Source of the DNA: Tetramitus jugosus
Lineage: Eukaryota > Heterolobosea > Eutetramitea > Acrasida > Vahlkampfiidae
Reading direction: 5' to 3'
Assembly: GCA_937625935.1 (NCBI GenBank)
Contig: OW569350.1
Location: 1-64,000 of the forward strand
DNA: 64,000 bases
How positions within the stretch are numbered: position 1 is the stretch's first letter; each line of letters starts with the position of its first letter. This document shows, piece after piece, positions 29,417 to 40,932 of the stretch. Both the position numbers and the translations under genes were made by a program. The notes beneath the pieces were generated by a model that saw only the letters and a list, made by a program, of their open reading frames with translations, was not told where the DNA came from and did no database searches.

Positions 29417-30496
29417 TCACGATGCTTGAATACACAGTCTGTAGTATTTGTATTCCTTCTTTCTGAACACGTACTCTTCGTAGTATCTGGTCGAAAGTGC
29501 CTTCAATTGACGTGTGATCACAGAGGGAGACAATTCTCGTTGTCCCTGAATGAATGCGTTATACAAATTCTGAAGAATTTCAAGTTTTTGTTCTCTTGTA
29601 ATCTTTGTAGAGGCAATTAAAGTGAGTAGCATACGCTTGTGTCCTTGCAACTTCTTCTGAAATCGCTTTCTGAGTGTCGTCTCGAGGTGTGGCAGCATCA
29701 CATATTGTGTCACAAACTGTACAATCGAATAGAATTCAATTTTGTGTTCCTTTCTCAATTCAATAAGACGAGTGGCATCAATGCTCGTGTCCTGGTAGAA
29801 CCGTATCATTGCCTCATGCGCTCTTGTATTCTCATCTGCTGACGCAGTGTTGTACTGTTCTGTGTAAGGCATCATACCTTCGAGGATACGATCTGATCGA
29901 GTTCGTACATTGAGAGACGGTAGCCATAGAGCACTTTGTGTGTCAACGATACCGAATTGACATTGAAGGCGCATCATCTCATGACACAAGTGCTTCAATT
30001 TTCGATTCACTTGAGCTGAAATTTCAATCGTCATGTCTTCCGTTTTGTCATTCATGTAACTTGCGCGCACCTTGTCAGTCATTGCAGCAATTAAATGATC
30101 GTCATTGTCGTCGTTATCATGATCCAAAACGATATCGATTGATTCGATTCTTGATCGTTGCGAATAATAGGAAGACAATCGATCGTACTGTTGTGCTAAT
30201 TGTTCTTCCAACTGCTCATCAATCGGTGGTAACAATTGACTGTCAGTGTCTACCCTTGAAGAAAGTTGATTCACACGTTCCATATGCTTGCTCATCATTT
30301 GTTCCAAAGTGACACTTCTTCTCCTCACAATCTCCTCCTGTTCTTTCACCATTCGGTTCAAAAATTGTTCGTATTGTGTCTCAAATCTCTCTCTGCGTAT
30401 CATGGCTCTCAGATAGGAGTCCAATAGGAGTTCTCTGTGATCATAGGCAACTTGAAACAACAGACTCACAAAAGGTTTTGACAAGTCCATGATCAT
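29417..30496 (-). CDS. Uncharacterised helical/coiled-coil protein
   Basis: 359 residues from ATG 30496 (MIMDLSKPF) or 357 from 30490. The frame is open to 30679 but opens there with TTG and would overlap the start of the divergent gene at 30629, so the inner start is preferred. The chain is mostly helical and charged, with a likely coiled coil at about residues 35-80 (FETQYEQFLNRMVKEQEEIVRRR) and an acidic Asp/Asn patch (HDNDDNDDH). The C-terminus is basic and Tyr-rich (TRYYEEYVFRKKEYKYYRL). I do not recognise a family, and nothing around it indicates a job. Confidence 0.7.
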   Translation of the reverse strand: MIMDLSKPFVSLLFQVAYDHRELLLDSYLRAMIRRERFETQYEQFLNRMVKEQEEIVRRRSVTLEQMMSKHMERVNQLSSRVDTDSQLLPPIDEQLEEQLAQQYDRLSSYYSQRSRIESIDIVLDHDNDDNDDHLIAAMTDKVRASYMNDKTEDMTIEISAQVNRKLKHLCHEMMRLQCQFGIVDTQSALWLPSLNVRTRSDRILEGMMPYTEQYNTASADENTRAHEAMIRFYQDTSIDATRLIELRKEHKIEFYSIVQFVTQYVMLPHLETTLRKRFQKKLQGHKRMLLTLIASTKITREQKLEILQNLYNAFIQGQRELSPSVITRQLKALSTRYYEEYVFRKKEYKYYRLCIQAS

Positions 30497-30628
30497 CAAT
30501 GCATTGTCATCTATGATTGTTTTGATGAAAATCAAACGAGTGAATCTCCGCTTTGATGGAGGGAAATCAGTCGAAGGAGATATCCTGAACCAACACCAAC
30601 CAAACAGAAAAAGCAAACACAACAAAAC

Positions 30629-32680
30629 ATGGACTTTCTCATCACTCAAATCAACAAGGGTGGCAAGCAAGTTCAACAACTGGTCACTGGAGTCACTGGT
30701 AATAACACTAATACTAACAATACTAACAACAACAACAACAACAATGGTAATAGTACTAGTGGATTACAGACGAGAAGCACCAGTAACCCCAATCTATCAT
30801 CACACCTAGACAGTCATCATCATCATCATCATGACACTAACAACAGCAACAGTAGCAGTAATACTCCTACCTCTGCTTCCTCTGTGAGCAGTAACAATGG
30901 TGGACACACTCCCTCTACTTCACTATCACATAGAGCATCAATGGTACTCATGTCACCTGCTTCTATTTTTGGTACAAACAACAACAATACTCACTCTGGT
31001 ATCAACAGTAGCTCCAACTCCAACAATAATAGTAGTAATATGAATCATTCATCCAATCATCGATTGTCAATGTCCTATTCCTCTCTTCCATTATCTTTGC
31101 AACAATCCAACAACAATAGTAACAGTAACAACAGCGCTAGTAGCACTATTTCTCCTAGAAGCACCATTGTCAAGAGTAATTCATTGGAAAATGTGCATCA
31201 TCACAATTCTATTCCCGTAGACATGGAAAATTTGAGCAGTGCTACTGTGGCAAATCCTTGGAACAGCAACAAATTCCTTACGCCTTATGTCTCAGAGACC
31301 AAGGTCACAGGATACACGATTGAACACTATCCGACTCACTTCCTAGAGCCATTCAACTCTTATTCCGCGCGAAAGCAGTCATCAGAAGAGATACCAATGG
31401 ATTTGATCAATTTGGAGCAACAGATGGGTCATTATGAAACAATGATTCACAATCATGGTGCTCACAATTTTTCACCCAACTTGCTCAGTTCATTGATTTC
31501 ATTCTTTGGTAACTCTCCGAGCATCAAGGTACAGGAGCAGTTGATTGGAATATTTAGACAGGTTGTCCCTGTCAAGTCATCTGATTTGAACCTGGAGTAT
31601 TGGAGTGTGATGAACATTGTGTACAAGAATGCTGATTCATATTCATTGGATGCTCTGTTAAGTTTTTGTAACTTGTCTCAGTATTTTGATCCAACGATTC
31701 CCTTGTCTGCCACAGTGATCTCCAATAGCAGTGATCTATCGTCTAGTGTTGTCTCTGCAAGCTACAATAACAACAGTGGAGTCGTCGAGTCAGACATGAC
31801 GACAAACAAGAGTGAAGTGATACCAATTTATGACTCTGATGTATTGAACTTGTCGTTTGGTGTATGTTTAAGAATGTGTGAGAGATATGCACAGGATCAA
31901 GTGTCACATTTGTGGACCCTGATGCTCAAGATTTTGTACCGCAACTGTGATTTGCTGAAATTGAATCAGCATTGGGACAGCGTGATCCTCTTGTTCAACA
32001 ATTCAATTGCCAAGATTGATCAAGAGAACAAGATTGAATTTGAATCATTTGTTAAGAGCCTTGTTCCTCATCATACTGAATACTTGACTCAGCAAGTGAA
32101 GATGAATCATGAGAAGACTCCAAACAGCTCATCAGCAGTCTACATAGAACTGCCAAGCAATTTGTACCTGGAATTGTGTCTTGTACTATCACAGGTGAAA
32201 GGTCATCTCGTTTCGTACGGCGTCGAACACATTGAAAACAATGTATTACCAGACTGTGAGCAACTAAAGAAGGAGTTGAATGTAGAACTGATACTTGGCT
32301 TACCAAGGACTTTGTCTCTGGTTGTTGGTCAATTGTTGGTTGCTGTGCGATCCCTATCGCAAGAGAATCATTCATCTGGGTCAGAAGGTGATGATTCATC
32401 TTTAACTGATAACAGGTCTCAATTGTTGTCTTTGTATCAGCTTGTACGTCGTATCGAGAAACTGTTGGGAGGAGATGCGAAGCATTTGGAGTTTTTGATT
32501 GAAACAATTGACAACACAAAGTACATTATCGAGATGAAGCAGAAATTGGTTGCACTGTACGAGGAGTTGGCTTTGGAGGGCACAAGCGATATGAGAGCTC
32601 ATTCCATTCAAATGCTGCGTTCCCATGGCGAATCTCTCAAAGCAAGACTGTTGAGTAACATGTTTCAAGAAGCAAAGTGA
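30629..32680 (+). CDS. Uncharacterised protein: Asn/Ser/His-rich N-terminus, helical C-terminal half
   Basis: 683 residues. After a short conserved-looking start (MDFLITQINKGGKQVQQLVTG) residues about 25-215 are low complexity: Asn, Ser, Thr and a His run. From about residue 230 the chain becomes a plausible helical solenoid with regularly spaced amphipathic helices (LLSSLISFFGNSPSIKVQEQLIGIFRQVV; LNLSFGVCLRMCERYAQDQVSHLWTLMLKILYRN). It ends in charged helices. This could be a HEAT/ARM-type scaffold, but I recognise no named family. Divergent from the gene at 29417-30496 with a gap of about 130 bases. Confidence 0.72.
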   Translation: MDFLITQINKGGKQVQQLVTGVTGNNTNTNNTNNNNNNNGNSTSGLQTRSTSNPNLSSHLDSHHHHHHDTNNSNSSSNTPTSASSVSSNNGGHTPSTSLSHRASMVLMSPASIFGTNNNNTHSGINSSSNSNNNSSNMNHSSNHRLSMSYSSLPLSLQQSNNNSNSNNSASSTISPRSTIVKSNSLENVHHHNSIPVDMENLSSATVANPWNSNKFLTPYVSETKVTGYTIEHYPTHFLEPFNSYSARKQSSEEIPMDLINLEQQMGHYETMIHNHGAHNFSPNLLSSLISFFGNSPSIKVQEQLIGIFRQVVPVKSSDLNLEYWSVMNIVYKNADSYSLDALLSFCNLSQYFDPTIPLSATVISNSSDLSSSVVSASYNNNSGVVESDMTTNKSEVIPIYDSDVLNLSFGVCLRMCERYAQDQVSHLWTLMLKILYRNCDLLKLNQHWDSVILLFNNSIAKIDQENKIEFESFVKSLVPHHTEYLTQQVKMNHEKTPNSSSAVYIELPSNLYLELCLVLSQVKGHLVSYGVEHIENNVLPDCEQLKKELNVELILGLPRTLSLVVGQLLVAVRSLSQENHSSGSEGDDSSLTDNRSQLLSLYQLVRRIEKLLGGDAKHLEFLIETIDNTKYIIEMKQKLVALYEELALEGTSDMRAHSIQMLRSHGESLKARLLSNMFQEAK

Positions 32681-32841
32681 ATGAACAATACACCACACAA
32701 ACCAGAATAAAGAGTTTGGTTACCTTGAGATCGCATCCATGTCTGTCTTCCAGTTGCTGCTTGAATCGCAACCAAAGCGAACTCAAAATGACGCACACAA
32801 AAACAAACTTCAGAAAAAAAACAAGAACAAGAACAACGATC

Positions 32842-33402
32842 ATGTCAACAGCTGAATCATCAACAACAACCAAGGCAACACCAGTGCAAGGAGGTGGTCA
32901 AACAGAAAAATACAATTGGACACAAGAAATTGGTAGTGTCATGGTCACTATTCCCGTCACACAAGGTACCAGAGCCAAACAATTGAACATTGTCATCAAA
33001 TCAAAGCACTTGTTGGTTGAAGTTAGAGGTGGAGACAAGTTTATTGATGGTGAATTACCATATGACATCAATCTGAGTGAATCCATGTGGCAACTCGAAG
33101 ACAACAAGGAAATTTTGGTTCATTTGATCAAAAAGGTTGGCACATGGTGGCCAAATGTCATTGTAGGAGACCCTGAAGTTGATATTGCAAAGATTGAACC
33201 TCCTCAGGCTAAATTGTCTGATTTGAGTGGAGAGATGAGATCCACGGTGGAGAAGATGTTGTTTGATCAGAACGCAAAGGCACTTGGTCAACCTACGTCA
33301 GAAGAGAGACTCAGAGATGCAAATGTGAGGAAATTGCAACAAATGCATCCAAATGTCGATTGGAGCAAGATGGATCTCAGCAAGGCTCAATTCAATTTTT
33401 AA
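32842..33402 (+). CDS. NUDC: NUDC-like CS-domain co-chaperone
   Basis: 186 residues from ATG 32842 (MSTAESS). The frame is open back to 32677, but that stretch reads as leader sequence. Residues about 20-115 are a CS/p23 fold (YNWTQEIGSVMVTIPV, LLVEVRGGDKFIDGELPYDI, HLIKKVGTWWPNVIVGDPEVD). The tail KLSDLSGEMRSTVEKMLFDQNAKALGQPTSEE and HPNVDWSKMD is the specific NUDC C-terminal signature. Human NUDC is 331 residues with an N-terminal coiled dimerisation region missing here, as in many protists and fungi. NUDC proteins assist dynein-complex and other folding together with HSP90. Confidence 0.94.
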   Translation: MSTAESSTTTKATPVQGGGQTEKYNWTQEIGSVMVTIPVTQGTRAKQLNIVIKSKHLLVEVRGGDKFIDGELPYDINLSESMWQLEDNKEILVHLIKKVGTWWPNVIVGDPEVDIAKIEPPQAKLSDLSGEMRSTVEKMLFDQNAKALGQPTSEERLRDANVRKLQQMHPNVDWSKMDLSKAQFNF

Positions 33403-33686
33403 TCAATTCACTTTGTGTATCAACCACGGCTTCATTGTTCTTTTGCTTTTTACACTTTGCTTGTATTCTTCTCTGTTGTTGTATGGGAGTTCGTTGTTGA
33501 ACTTTCATGGAGGGAACATCGGAACAGTCATTTTTTTGTAACTCCGATGACTTGACAGAAGACATGTACGCCGAAAGCATCAAACATTTTGTCCTCCATC
33601 CATCACCAAAACACTTGTGGATTCTCAAAGGTCACTTCATCATCGTACCACCACCAACAACAACAACAACCAAATCAACAACAATC

Positions 33687-36600
33687 ATGAATTTAACAAG
33701 CATTTTCGAAGCAGAGAGAAAAACTCCTGATGACAGCATTGCCAAAAGAGAACAAATTGCTGGCATGCTTCAAAAATTGATCAAAACAGAGACTGACGTC
33801 TCACTCATATCGAATCAAATAACAGATGGATTTTCTACTCTACTCGGACCCAAATTCCTACTCAATGAACATAGTTCACTCATTCGAAGGAGAAGTGCCG
33901 CATGTATTGCCAATATCACAAGCTTAGAATCACCACTCGTTCATGCAATTCTCAGAAATAATAGAGCATTGGAGAGTGTAGTGTCCATGTTGCGACAATA
34001 TGGTGGTGGTGGTGATGCATCAGATGATGAATCAGCTGTTCAAGCCATTCAACACGCGTCACTCTGTCTGTTGAACATGATGTCGATTGGTGAGGAGAAT
34101 CAGCGTTATTTTGTCAGAGAGAAATTGTCGGTGGACAGTATTAGTGATTGCTTGGGATCGTTTGTGAGATCTTCTGATAAGTGGCATGATTCTCTCGTTT
34201 CTGACATTATTGCCAATTTGATGATTGTGTTGTCCTTGTTGGCACTCAATGAATCACTGTGTGTTCAAATGTGTCAACCAGTGGTCAATCCTCAAAACAG
34301 CACTGTACTGCTCGTGTGTCACATATTAAAGTCAACAACAGCGGAGAATGTGAGTGATGAAGTGTTGGAAGCTTGTTCTGCACTCTTGTGGAACAATGCA
34401 TTGTGTGAAGCAACGAGACCAATTACGAGTGAACATATTGATGAACACGTGATGAACAAGTTGATTTCAATGAGTAAGAGCTCGAATCAAAAGTTGAGAA
34501 ACAATTCGAATCACGTGATTCAAATATTGTCGACCGTGGCGTCGACACAACAGTTTTTGACCAATGATATACCATCATTGATCCATGGATTGAGAGGAAG
34601 TAAGACGGAGGACATTTTGCATTCTGCTGGAACCATTTGGAACATTGCCTGTGGCGCAGAGGCAAGACAGGAGATTGAGAACCTTGCTGGTGAAGAAGCT
34701 CTGGTCTTACAGATCAAGAGACTACTGAGTTCAGATGTAACTCAAGACACATTGCAGCTCATGTACAAGATAACGGGTGCCCTTTCGGCTTTGACATTGA
34801 GTGAATCGATATCATTGAAGTTGGGCAAGCTGGGATGCATTGAACTGTTGTTTCAAATACTAAAGTCTTCAGCTCTCCAGCAAAACATTTCCATTAGTGA
34901 GAACGCACTTTCTGTACTGAGCAACTTGGCCATTAATGAGGAAAATAGAACAATGATGAGAACCATGGATCAGATTCAGTTCCTTGTGGCCTATTTGGAT
35001 CCTACAAAGAAAGGTCACGTGTCTGAAGTATCAGGCGAGGAGGAACAATTGTTTAAACTGGCTGAAAGAGCCTCAAATGTTCTTATTAGTATATCAGTAG
35101 AGAATTCAGGTGGCGATATGATTAGACAAGCCGGTGGTATCGAGAAGCTTGTTCATTTGGTCAAGACCAAAGAAGCACAAGAAATGCAATCTGACGGTTC
35201 ACCTGACACTCCAAACTCTCGCTACACAAAAGCAAAGAGAACGGCCACTACTGTCTTGTGGAATTTATCGTTGAATGATGATAATATGAAGTTAATCGAG
35301 GATCTAGATGGAATTAAACCTCTCGTGTCAATGCTACCACAGACCAAGCTCGATGACACCATCTTCCTGAATAATGTTAAGAAAACAGAGGAGCAGGATA
35401 AGCAGTACGACGAGGCCGCTGCCGCAGCCGCTGTAGCAAAGGCCATAGAAAATGATTCGGATGAAGAGACTGATGAGTCCAGTGATTCAGAGGATTCGTC
35501 ACTTGTGGATCCAAGTAGCTCTGAAATCGTAACTGAACTTTCATCAGATACGACCGCAACACCTGTTCAAATTCCTGAGATGTCCGTAGAGCCTGTGGCA
35601 TCAGTTGAGGAAAAAGTCGAGATTATGAAGCTGCCTCCTCGTGTACCTCCTCAACGGAAGGTTGTCATTCCAGCTGTCAATCTGGCTGCAGCAGCAGAGG
35701 CAGCTCGACAGACCCTTCAAGAGTTGACTCTACGTGAGTCTTTAACCCCAAAGACACCTCACACACCAAAGACGCCAAAGGTTATGCCAACCAGAGTTCC
35801 TGTGGCTCAAATCAGATCTCTTGCAAATACAAAGCTTGCACGGTTGAACAAAAAGTGGGAGCATATCAAACTGTTGATCGATTCTGAGAGAGAGTACATT
35901 GAATTATTGGCTTGGATGGATCAAAACTTCATGGCTCTCAACAGTTTCGTCATGAGAAATAACATGATTGATGAGCAAGCTCATAGTGACATGTTCCAGG
36001 ATATGGACTGCCTGAGAATGGTCAATTTAGATCTTTACATCGAGCTCGAGAAAACATATTTGGAATACAAGGACAACTTCAAGGAGAGAGACGAACAAAT
36101 TATGATTGGTTCCATCCTCACCAAGCGATCACCAACACTGCGCTTATACAAGACATATGCCAACAACTTAAAGAGAGCAATCGATACTTTGTCTCTTCAA
36201 ATGAATAACAAGTCTGAGTTTAATGAGTTTGTTGCCAAGCAGTGCGAAGAGATTAGAAAGAGATCATCCAAATTGAACGAATATACAAAGAAGTTGTTCT
36301 TTAACACGGACAATAAGCCTCCCCTGTCACCAAAGGAGGAAAGCAAGAATGAGACAGAAGTGTCGGTTGATAATATCCTGCAAGACTTGCTACTCAAGAA
36401 ACCAATCGAGAGAGTGAATTTCTATGTGTTGTGGCTAGAAGAGATGATCAATGTACATATGAACACTAATCATCCAGATCAAAAGTATTTGAAGGAAGCG
36501 GACAAGCAACTGGGAATGATCAATGACTATTGTGTCAAGAAGATACAGCAACTAGAACAATTGGACCTATTTGCCAAGTTGTTGAATGAACATCCATTCT

Positions 36601-37680
36601 CACAGAAACAGAAGAAGTTCTTCTTAATGAAGAATGTTGGATTCCCAGAGCCACAGGGCTATCAAGGCTATCATGTGTGGAGCAGAAGCTACGAGAAGAG
36701 GTTAGCAAAGTCTTACAAGGCTTGGAGCAACTACAAGGGTCCAATCGATTCAAAGGCTACCACTGTGAGAAAGTTGATCGCGAGATATGGAGTAGTGCCT
36801 TTGATGAGACCACGCGTCTGGATGGCTCTCTCAGGAGCTCAACGTAAGATGGAGGAGAATGTTGGATACTATCAAAAGATTTTGCTGAGCGGTAGTAAGT
36901 CCCTCTCTCCAAAGGTTGTGGAGGACATTGAGAAGGATATGAAGAGAACATATCACGACCATCCATTCTTCCAGGAGGAAAATTCACCAGTTTTCTCTGC
37001 TATGCGTCGTATATTTGTCGCATACAGCACGAGAAATCCCTTGGTCAACTACTCTCAAAGCTTCAATTACATATGTGGTCTCTTGTTGCTGCACATGTCC
37101 GAGGAGGAAGCCTTCTGGTTGTTCGTTTGTATCATAGAAGACTTTTTGCCACAAAACTTCTACAGTCCTAATCTTAAGGGTGTGTTGGTTGATGCCAGCA
37201 TATTGGACGAACTGATCTATCAACATCACTCAAAGATTGCTGTGCATTTCAAGAGACTTGGGTTCGAATTGTCAGCGTTCACTATGGCCTTCATGATGAA
37301 ACTGTATTCATCTGATTTCCCATACGAAACAACATTGCGTATTTGGGACAAGTTGTTCCTCGAAGGTGCCATTGTATTATTCAAAGTTCCGCTGTATGTA
37401 CTCATTCGTGATTTTTGTGTTTTATACGATAGTGGAACAAATTCTAACTCTTTTCATCCAATCCAGTTCACTACTCAAAATTAATGAGAGTGCTCTGTTG
37501 AAAGCTCCAGATGTGAGCAGCTTGATGCTCTGCTTCCAGAACATGATTGTGAAACCATGCTTCGATGTGGATAAACTGCTGAAAACGGCAGACAAGTATG
37601 ACAAGAAGGTGAATATTCAAAAGATTGATTCGCTCAGGAAGAAGTACTCATCACTGATTGATACGGAGCTGAAGAGATAG
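33687..37680 (+). CDS. ARM repeat - RhoGEF (DH)-like - TBC (RabGAP) multidomain protein, two exons
   Basis: Exons 33687-37393 and 37467-37680 join in frame to 1306 residues. The 73-nt intron has a GTATGT donor and CAATCCAG acceptor and restores the TBC continuation LLKINESALLKAP. An upstream in-frame ATG at 33507 would add 60 residues. Residues about 1-560 are armadillo-like helical repeats. After an acidic/Ala-rich linker, residues about 720-960 resemble a DH domain: SEREYIELLAWMDQNF, a central YKTYANNLKRAID, and LLLKKPIERVNFYVLWLEEMI ... NHPDQKYLKEA, matching the hallmark helix of RhoGEFs. Residues about 1035-1295 are a TBC domain with the Arg finger (DIEKDMKRTYHDH) and Gln finger (NYSQSFNYICG) both present, so GAP activity on a Rab is predicted. 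No PH domain is seen. The TBC is certain, the DH call moderately so. Confidence 0.88.
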
Positions 37681-37710
37681 TCAACTACAACCATTTATAT
37701 AAAGTGACAG

Positions 37711-38826
37711 TTAACGTTTCTTTGGTGATTTGGCCTTCTTCTTTCTCCTGGCTAGTTTTTCCAGTCTCTTTTGTTCTTCTCTCTTGTCGAGGACTCTCCT
37801 GTAGAAACGACCAATCACTGCGGCTGCTTCTAATCTCTTTTTCCTGGCATCTTGTTCCTTCTGTTTTTGAACTACAATTGCCTGATACTCTTCATCCTTC
37901 TCTTTCCTGTCTGTGTGGCACTTTTCCAATTCTCGGTTCAGGTATTCGAGTCTCATGTTGTCTTCTTTGTGCTCGTGCATTAAGGTATTGACACGCAACG
38001 TAGTTTTGGACATGTACGAATCATATTCAGCAATTGTGTCCTCTACCTGTCTCTCTGCATTCTTTCGGTGCAATTTGAGATCATTCTCTTTCTCCATATT
38101 CAGCTGTTTCATTTCTAGCAGAAGTTGCTTCGTTTTGTTGATTCTGTCCAAAATTAAAGCTCTAAACTTCTCGTACTTTTGCTTTGCAATCTTCTCTTTG
38201 ACTTCCATCTTGTTGTTGTACTCGTTCTTGTCCGAAGAAGTATCTTGAAGCAATATCGAATAATCAGACTGATACTTTTTTACAAAATCCTCTCTGACGG
38301 ATAATTCCTTGTCTCGACTACTCTTTTCTGAAGCTAATTCTCTCTCCAATGCTTTCTTGTCTGCATTTGCCTTCTTCTCCCTTGCCGCTGTCTCCTTCTT
38401 CAGTTCGTTCTGGATTTGTCTTTCTTCTTCGGTCGTCTTCAACTTTCCAATCCAAACAATTCTCAAATCTTCCATCATTCGAACAAATTGAAGCATTTTC
38501 TTTGTTTCCAGCTCGTCCATGGGAACATGATCCACATATTTGTCCTTTTTCAGTAATTGACACACTTTCATCGTTGATTTCTTCACTCGCTTACTCCATT
38601 CTACTACATCTGCCTGTTTCTTCTCTTCTACCTTGGTAGATAGAATCTTTTCTTCATCGTAGAGCTCTTGCAAAGCATGATTAGATGCTTCGGAGAGCTT
38701 TTTAGAGGATTGCGGGGAAACAGCTTTCTCGTTCTTTGGGATGTACTGTAGTATCTGAAAGTCTTCTACAAGTTCATCCAAAACATTTGTAATTCTCTGA
38801 ATCTCTAGTTGAATCTTAGTATTCAT
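37711..38826 (-). CDS. Coiled-coil protein with IQ-like motif, dynein regulatory complex 9/10-like
   Basis: 371 residues, ATG at 38826. Almost the whole chain is charged coiled coil (for example ERQIQNELKKETAAREKKANADKKALERELA). Near residue 340 is AAAVIGRFYRRVLDKREEQ, an IQ-like calmodulin-binding motif, followed by a Lys-rich tail ending KKKAKSPKKR. One C-terminal IQ motif plus a basic tail after a long coil is the layout of IQCG/DRC9 and IQCD/DRC10, subunits of the nexin link of motile flagella, which fits an amoeboflagellate. Which of the two is unclear, and another coiled-coil protein cannot be excluded. It ends 30 bases from the convergent TBC gene. Confidence 0.65.
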   Translation of the reverse strand: MNTKIQLEIQRITNVLDELVEDFQILQYIPKNEKAVSPQSSKKLSEASNHALQELYDEEKILSTKVEEKKQADVVEWSKRVKKSTMKVCQLLKKDKYVDHVPMDELETKKMLQFVRMMEDLRIVWIGKLKTTEEERQIQNELKKETAAREKKANADKKALERELASEKSSRDKELSVREDFVKKYQSDYSILLQDTSSDKNEYNNKMEVKEKIAKQKYEKFRALILDRINKTKQLLLEMKQLNMEKENDLKLHRKNAERQVEDTIAEYDSYMSKTTLRVNTLMHEHKEDNMRLEYLNRELEKCHTDRKEKDEEYQAIVVQKQKEQDARKKRLEAAAVIGRFYRRVLDKREEQKRLEKLARRKKKAKSPKKR

Positions 38827-38946
38827 TTATTCCTTGGAAGTTCTGATCATGTAGCTCGAAACTGTAGTTGCTTCATCGGAAAATGTGGAGGAGATTTATG
38901 TCGGCCAGAAAACAAATTTTGATCCTCAAACACAACACCAAAAAAA

Positions 38947-40932
38947 ATGGCGCCCAACAACACCAAGGCAATGACGCTTTCCACAACAACATCAACAACA
39001 TCGAATGATCTACTGTTATGTGAATATGTGTATCAATATTGGACAAAAATTCTCAATGTGACGACAGAGCTTCATGACTTGACAACAAGCATCATCTCAA
39101 ACAACAACGACACTGAACAACAAAAAGAACGAGTTGTCGATTGGTCACACATTGCACGTCTCATGTCTCAACATGTCATGTTGACAACACTTGACAATGA
39201 TGATGACTCAACAATAATGATGAATGGTGGTAGTACTCTGAATAATGGTGATCTCACTCAAACAAGTGAACAAAATGAACAACAATCATCAGATTATTCT
39301 GAAAATGTCATGAAAATTCAAAATTGGTGCAAACAACGATACGAATACTTGCAATCATCACTACTCGCACTATCATCACTCAACAACGAACAAGATTCAT
39401 CATCTCCAACACCACGACAAGTGTATGAACATGTGAAAAGCAATCATATTGAACAATTGAAATCGATTCAGAAGAAGATGCAAACATTTGTTCAAGTGAT
39501 GCAAAATGATTTGTCAATGTTAATGGTTAATAATGATGATGATGGTGATGGTGATGGTGATGACGAAGAATGTGATGACAATGATAATGATGATGATGAT
39601 GAACAAACGAACAACAACCAAAATGTGATTGAGAATTTTGAATCGTTCATGTCCATATCCAAAGAACAAGAAAATCAATTCAATCATCAAATTCAGTTCT
39701 CTAAACCGAACAACAAACAAGGTTTATTCACAATCGACAATCTGATTACTGAAATTGAACGGATCAATCAAGAAAAACAAAAACAGCAATTATTGTTGTT
39801 GGAACAAGGAGAACATGCCAAGAAGCTATTAGAACAACAGCAGCAACAACAAAAACTTAAACAACAACAAGAAGAAGAAGAGGCAGCAGCAAAAAAGTTA
39901 GCATTGGAGAGTGAATCGTTAGCGATGCAGCATGAAAAGACAACAGGAACATTAGCGATTGATGCAGATGGAGATCATGTCATGATGGATGTTGTTGATT
40001 CATCATCGAGTGTACATTCCAAGGATGAAACGGATGCATTGACTGAAACCAAGAAGAATACGTTGGTTGATCTTTCATGCCATGAGAAGATCTCTGTGAT
40101 TTCATCATTGGCAGCCGAGAACCAAGCAACAGATGTTGAAAATTCTGAATTGGTGATTGAAACACAACAATCGATTGATCAAGACACAAACAATGTCAAA
40201 GAACAGACAGAGAACTCTGACGCTGTTTCTGATAAACTTAACGAACAAACAGAGGCAGGACAAGTCTCTAGTTTATCTATAACGCCCAAGAAACGCACAA
40301 GAGAAACACCATCTGACGATCAAAGTCCAAAGAAACCCAGAATGTCAGCAAACGAAGAAACACCAACAAATGTCTCAACACCATCGACCGAGGAGACAGA
40401 TGCCGAGACACTACGCCTGCTCGAAGTATTCAAATCAGGTAAGGACAGAAGAGCGACTCGAGCAAGAACAAGAGAGAGTCAATCAACTGCAGACAATGAA
40501 GATTCTGATGAGGACATGGATGCTGATAAGGAAGAGGCCCAACAAAAAATCGTAGAGCTCATGAATGATATTATCAAGGATATATCGAAAGAAGAGAGTG
40601 CAAAGCCGTTTAGGAAGCCTGTAACGGAGCAAATTGCTGCTGGATATGAGCAAATTATTCTGCAGAAACGAGACTTGTCCTGGATGAGAAGAAATATTAA
40701 GAATGGCAATATCACAACAATAGCTGAACTGTGGCGTAACATTGCTCTCATGTTCCAGAATGCTGTCATGTTCAATCCAAGAAGCTTTGATATTCATCAA
40801 CAAGCCAAAGAGCTCCGTGCCAAATCGAGAGCACTGATTCAGAAAGCTCTTTCGGAGGAAGCAAAAATTCTGGGAGCAGCTCCATCACCCATATCCAGCT
40901 CACATCTGTTTCCTAATCAAACGGGTCAGTGA
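38947..40932 (+). CDS. BRD8: BRD8-like bromodomain protein (NuA4/TIP60-type subunit)
   Basis: 661 residues. The N-terminus (residues about 15-130) holds LLLCEYVYQYW, VDWSHIARLMSQH and WCKQRYEYLQSSL, like the SANT-like beginning of BRD8/EAF-type subunits. A long acidic Asp/Asn and Gln-rich middle follows with coiled coil at about 280-330. Residues about 525-640 are a bromodomain closely matching BRD8: KPVTEQIAAGYEQIILQKRDLSWMRRNIKNG and WRNIALMFQNAVMFN; the acetyl-lysine Asn region is conserved. BRD8 is a subunit of the TIP60/NuA4 histone acetyltransferase complex, so a chromatin role in the nucleus is inferred. Short basic stretches (PKKRTRE, PKKPRM) could be nuclear signals. Confidence 0.88.
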   Translation: MAPNNTKAMTLSTTTSTTSNDLLLCEYVYQYWTKILNVTTELHDLTTSIISNNNDTEQQKERVVDWSHIARLMSQHVMLTTLDNDDDSTIMMNGGSTLNNGDLTQTSEQNEQQSSDYSENVMKIQNWCKQRYEYLQSSLLALSSLNNEQDSSSPTPRQVYEHVKSNHIEQLKSIQKKMQTFVQVMQNDLSMLMVNNDDDGDGDGDDEECDDNDNDDDDEQTNNNQNVIENFESFMSISKEQENQFNHQIQFSKPNNKQGLFTIDNLITEIERINQEKQKQQLLLLEQGEHAKKLLEQQQQQQKLKQQQEEEEAAAKKLALESESLAMQHEKTTGTLAIDADGDHVMMDVVDSSSSVHSKDETDALTETKKNTLVDLSCHEKISVISSLAAENQATDVENSELVIETQQSIDQDTNNVKEQTENSDAVSDKLNEQTEAGQVSSLSITPKKRTRETPSDDQSPKKPRMSANEETPTNVSTPSTEETDAETLRLLEVFKSGKDRRATRARTRESQSTADNEDSDEDMDADKEEAQQKIVELMNDIIKDISKEESAKPFRKPVTEQIAAGYEQIILQKRDLSWMRRNIKNGNITTIAELWRNIALMFQNAVMFNPRSFDIHQQAKELRAKSRALIQKALSEEAKILGAAPSPISSSHLFPNQTGQ

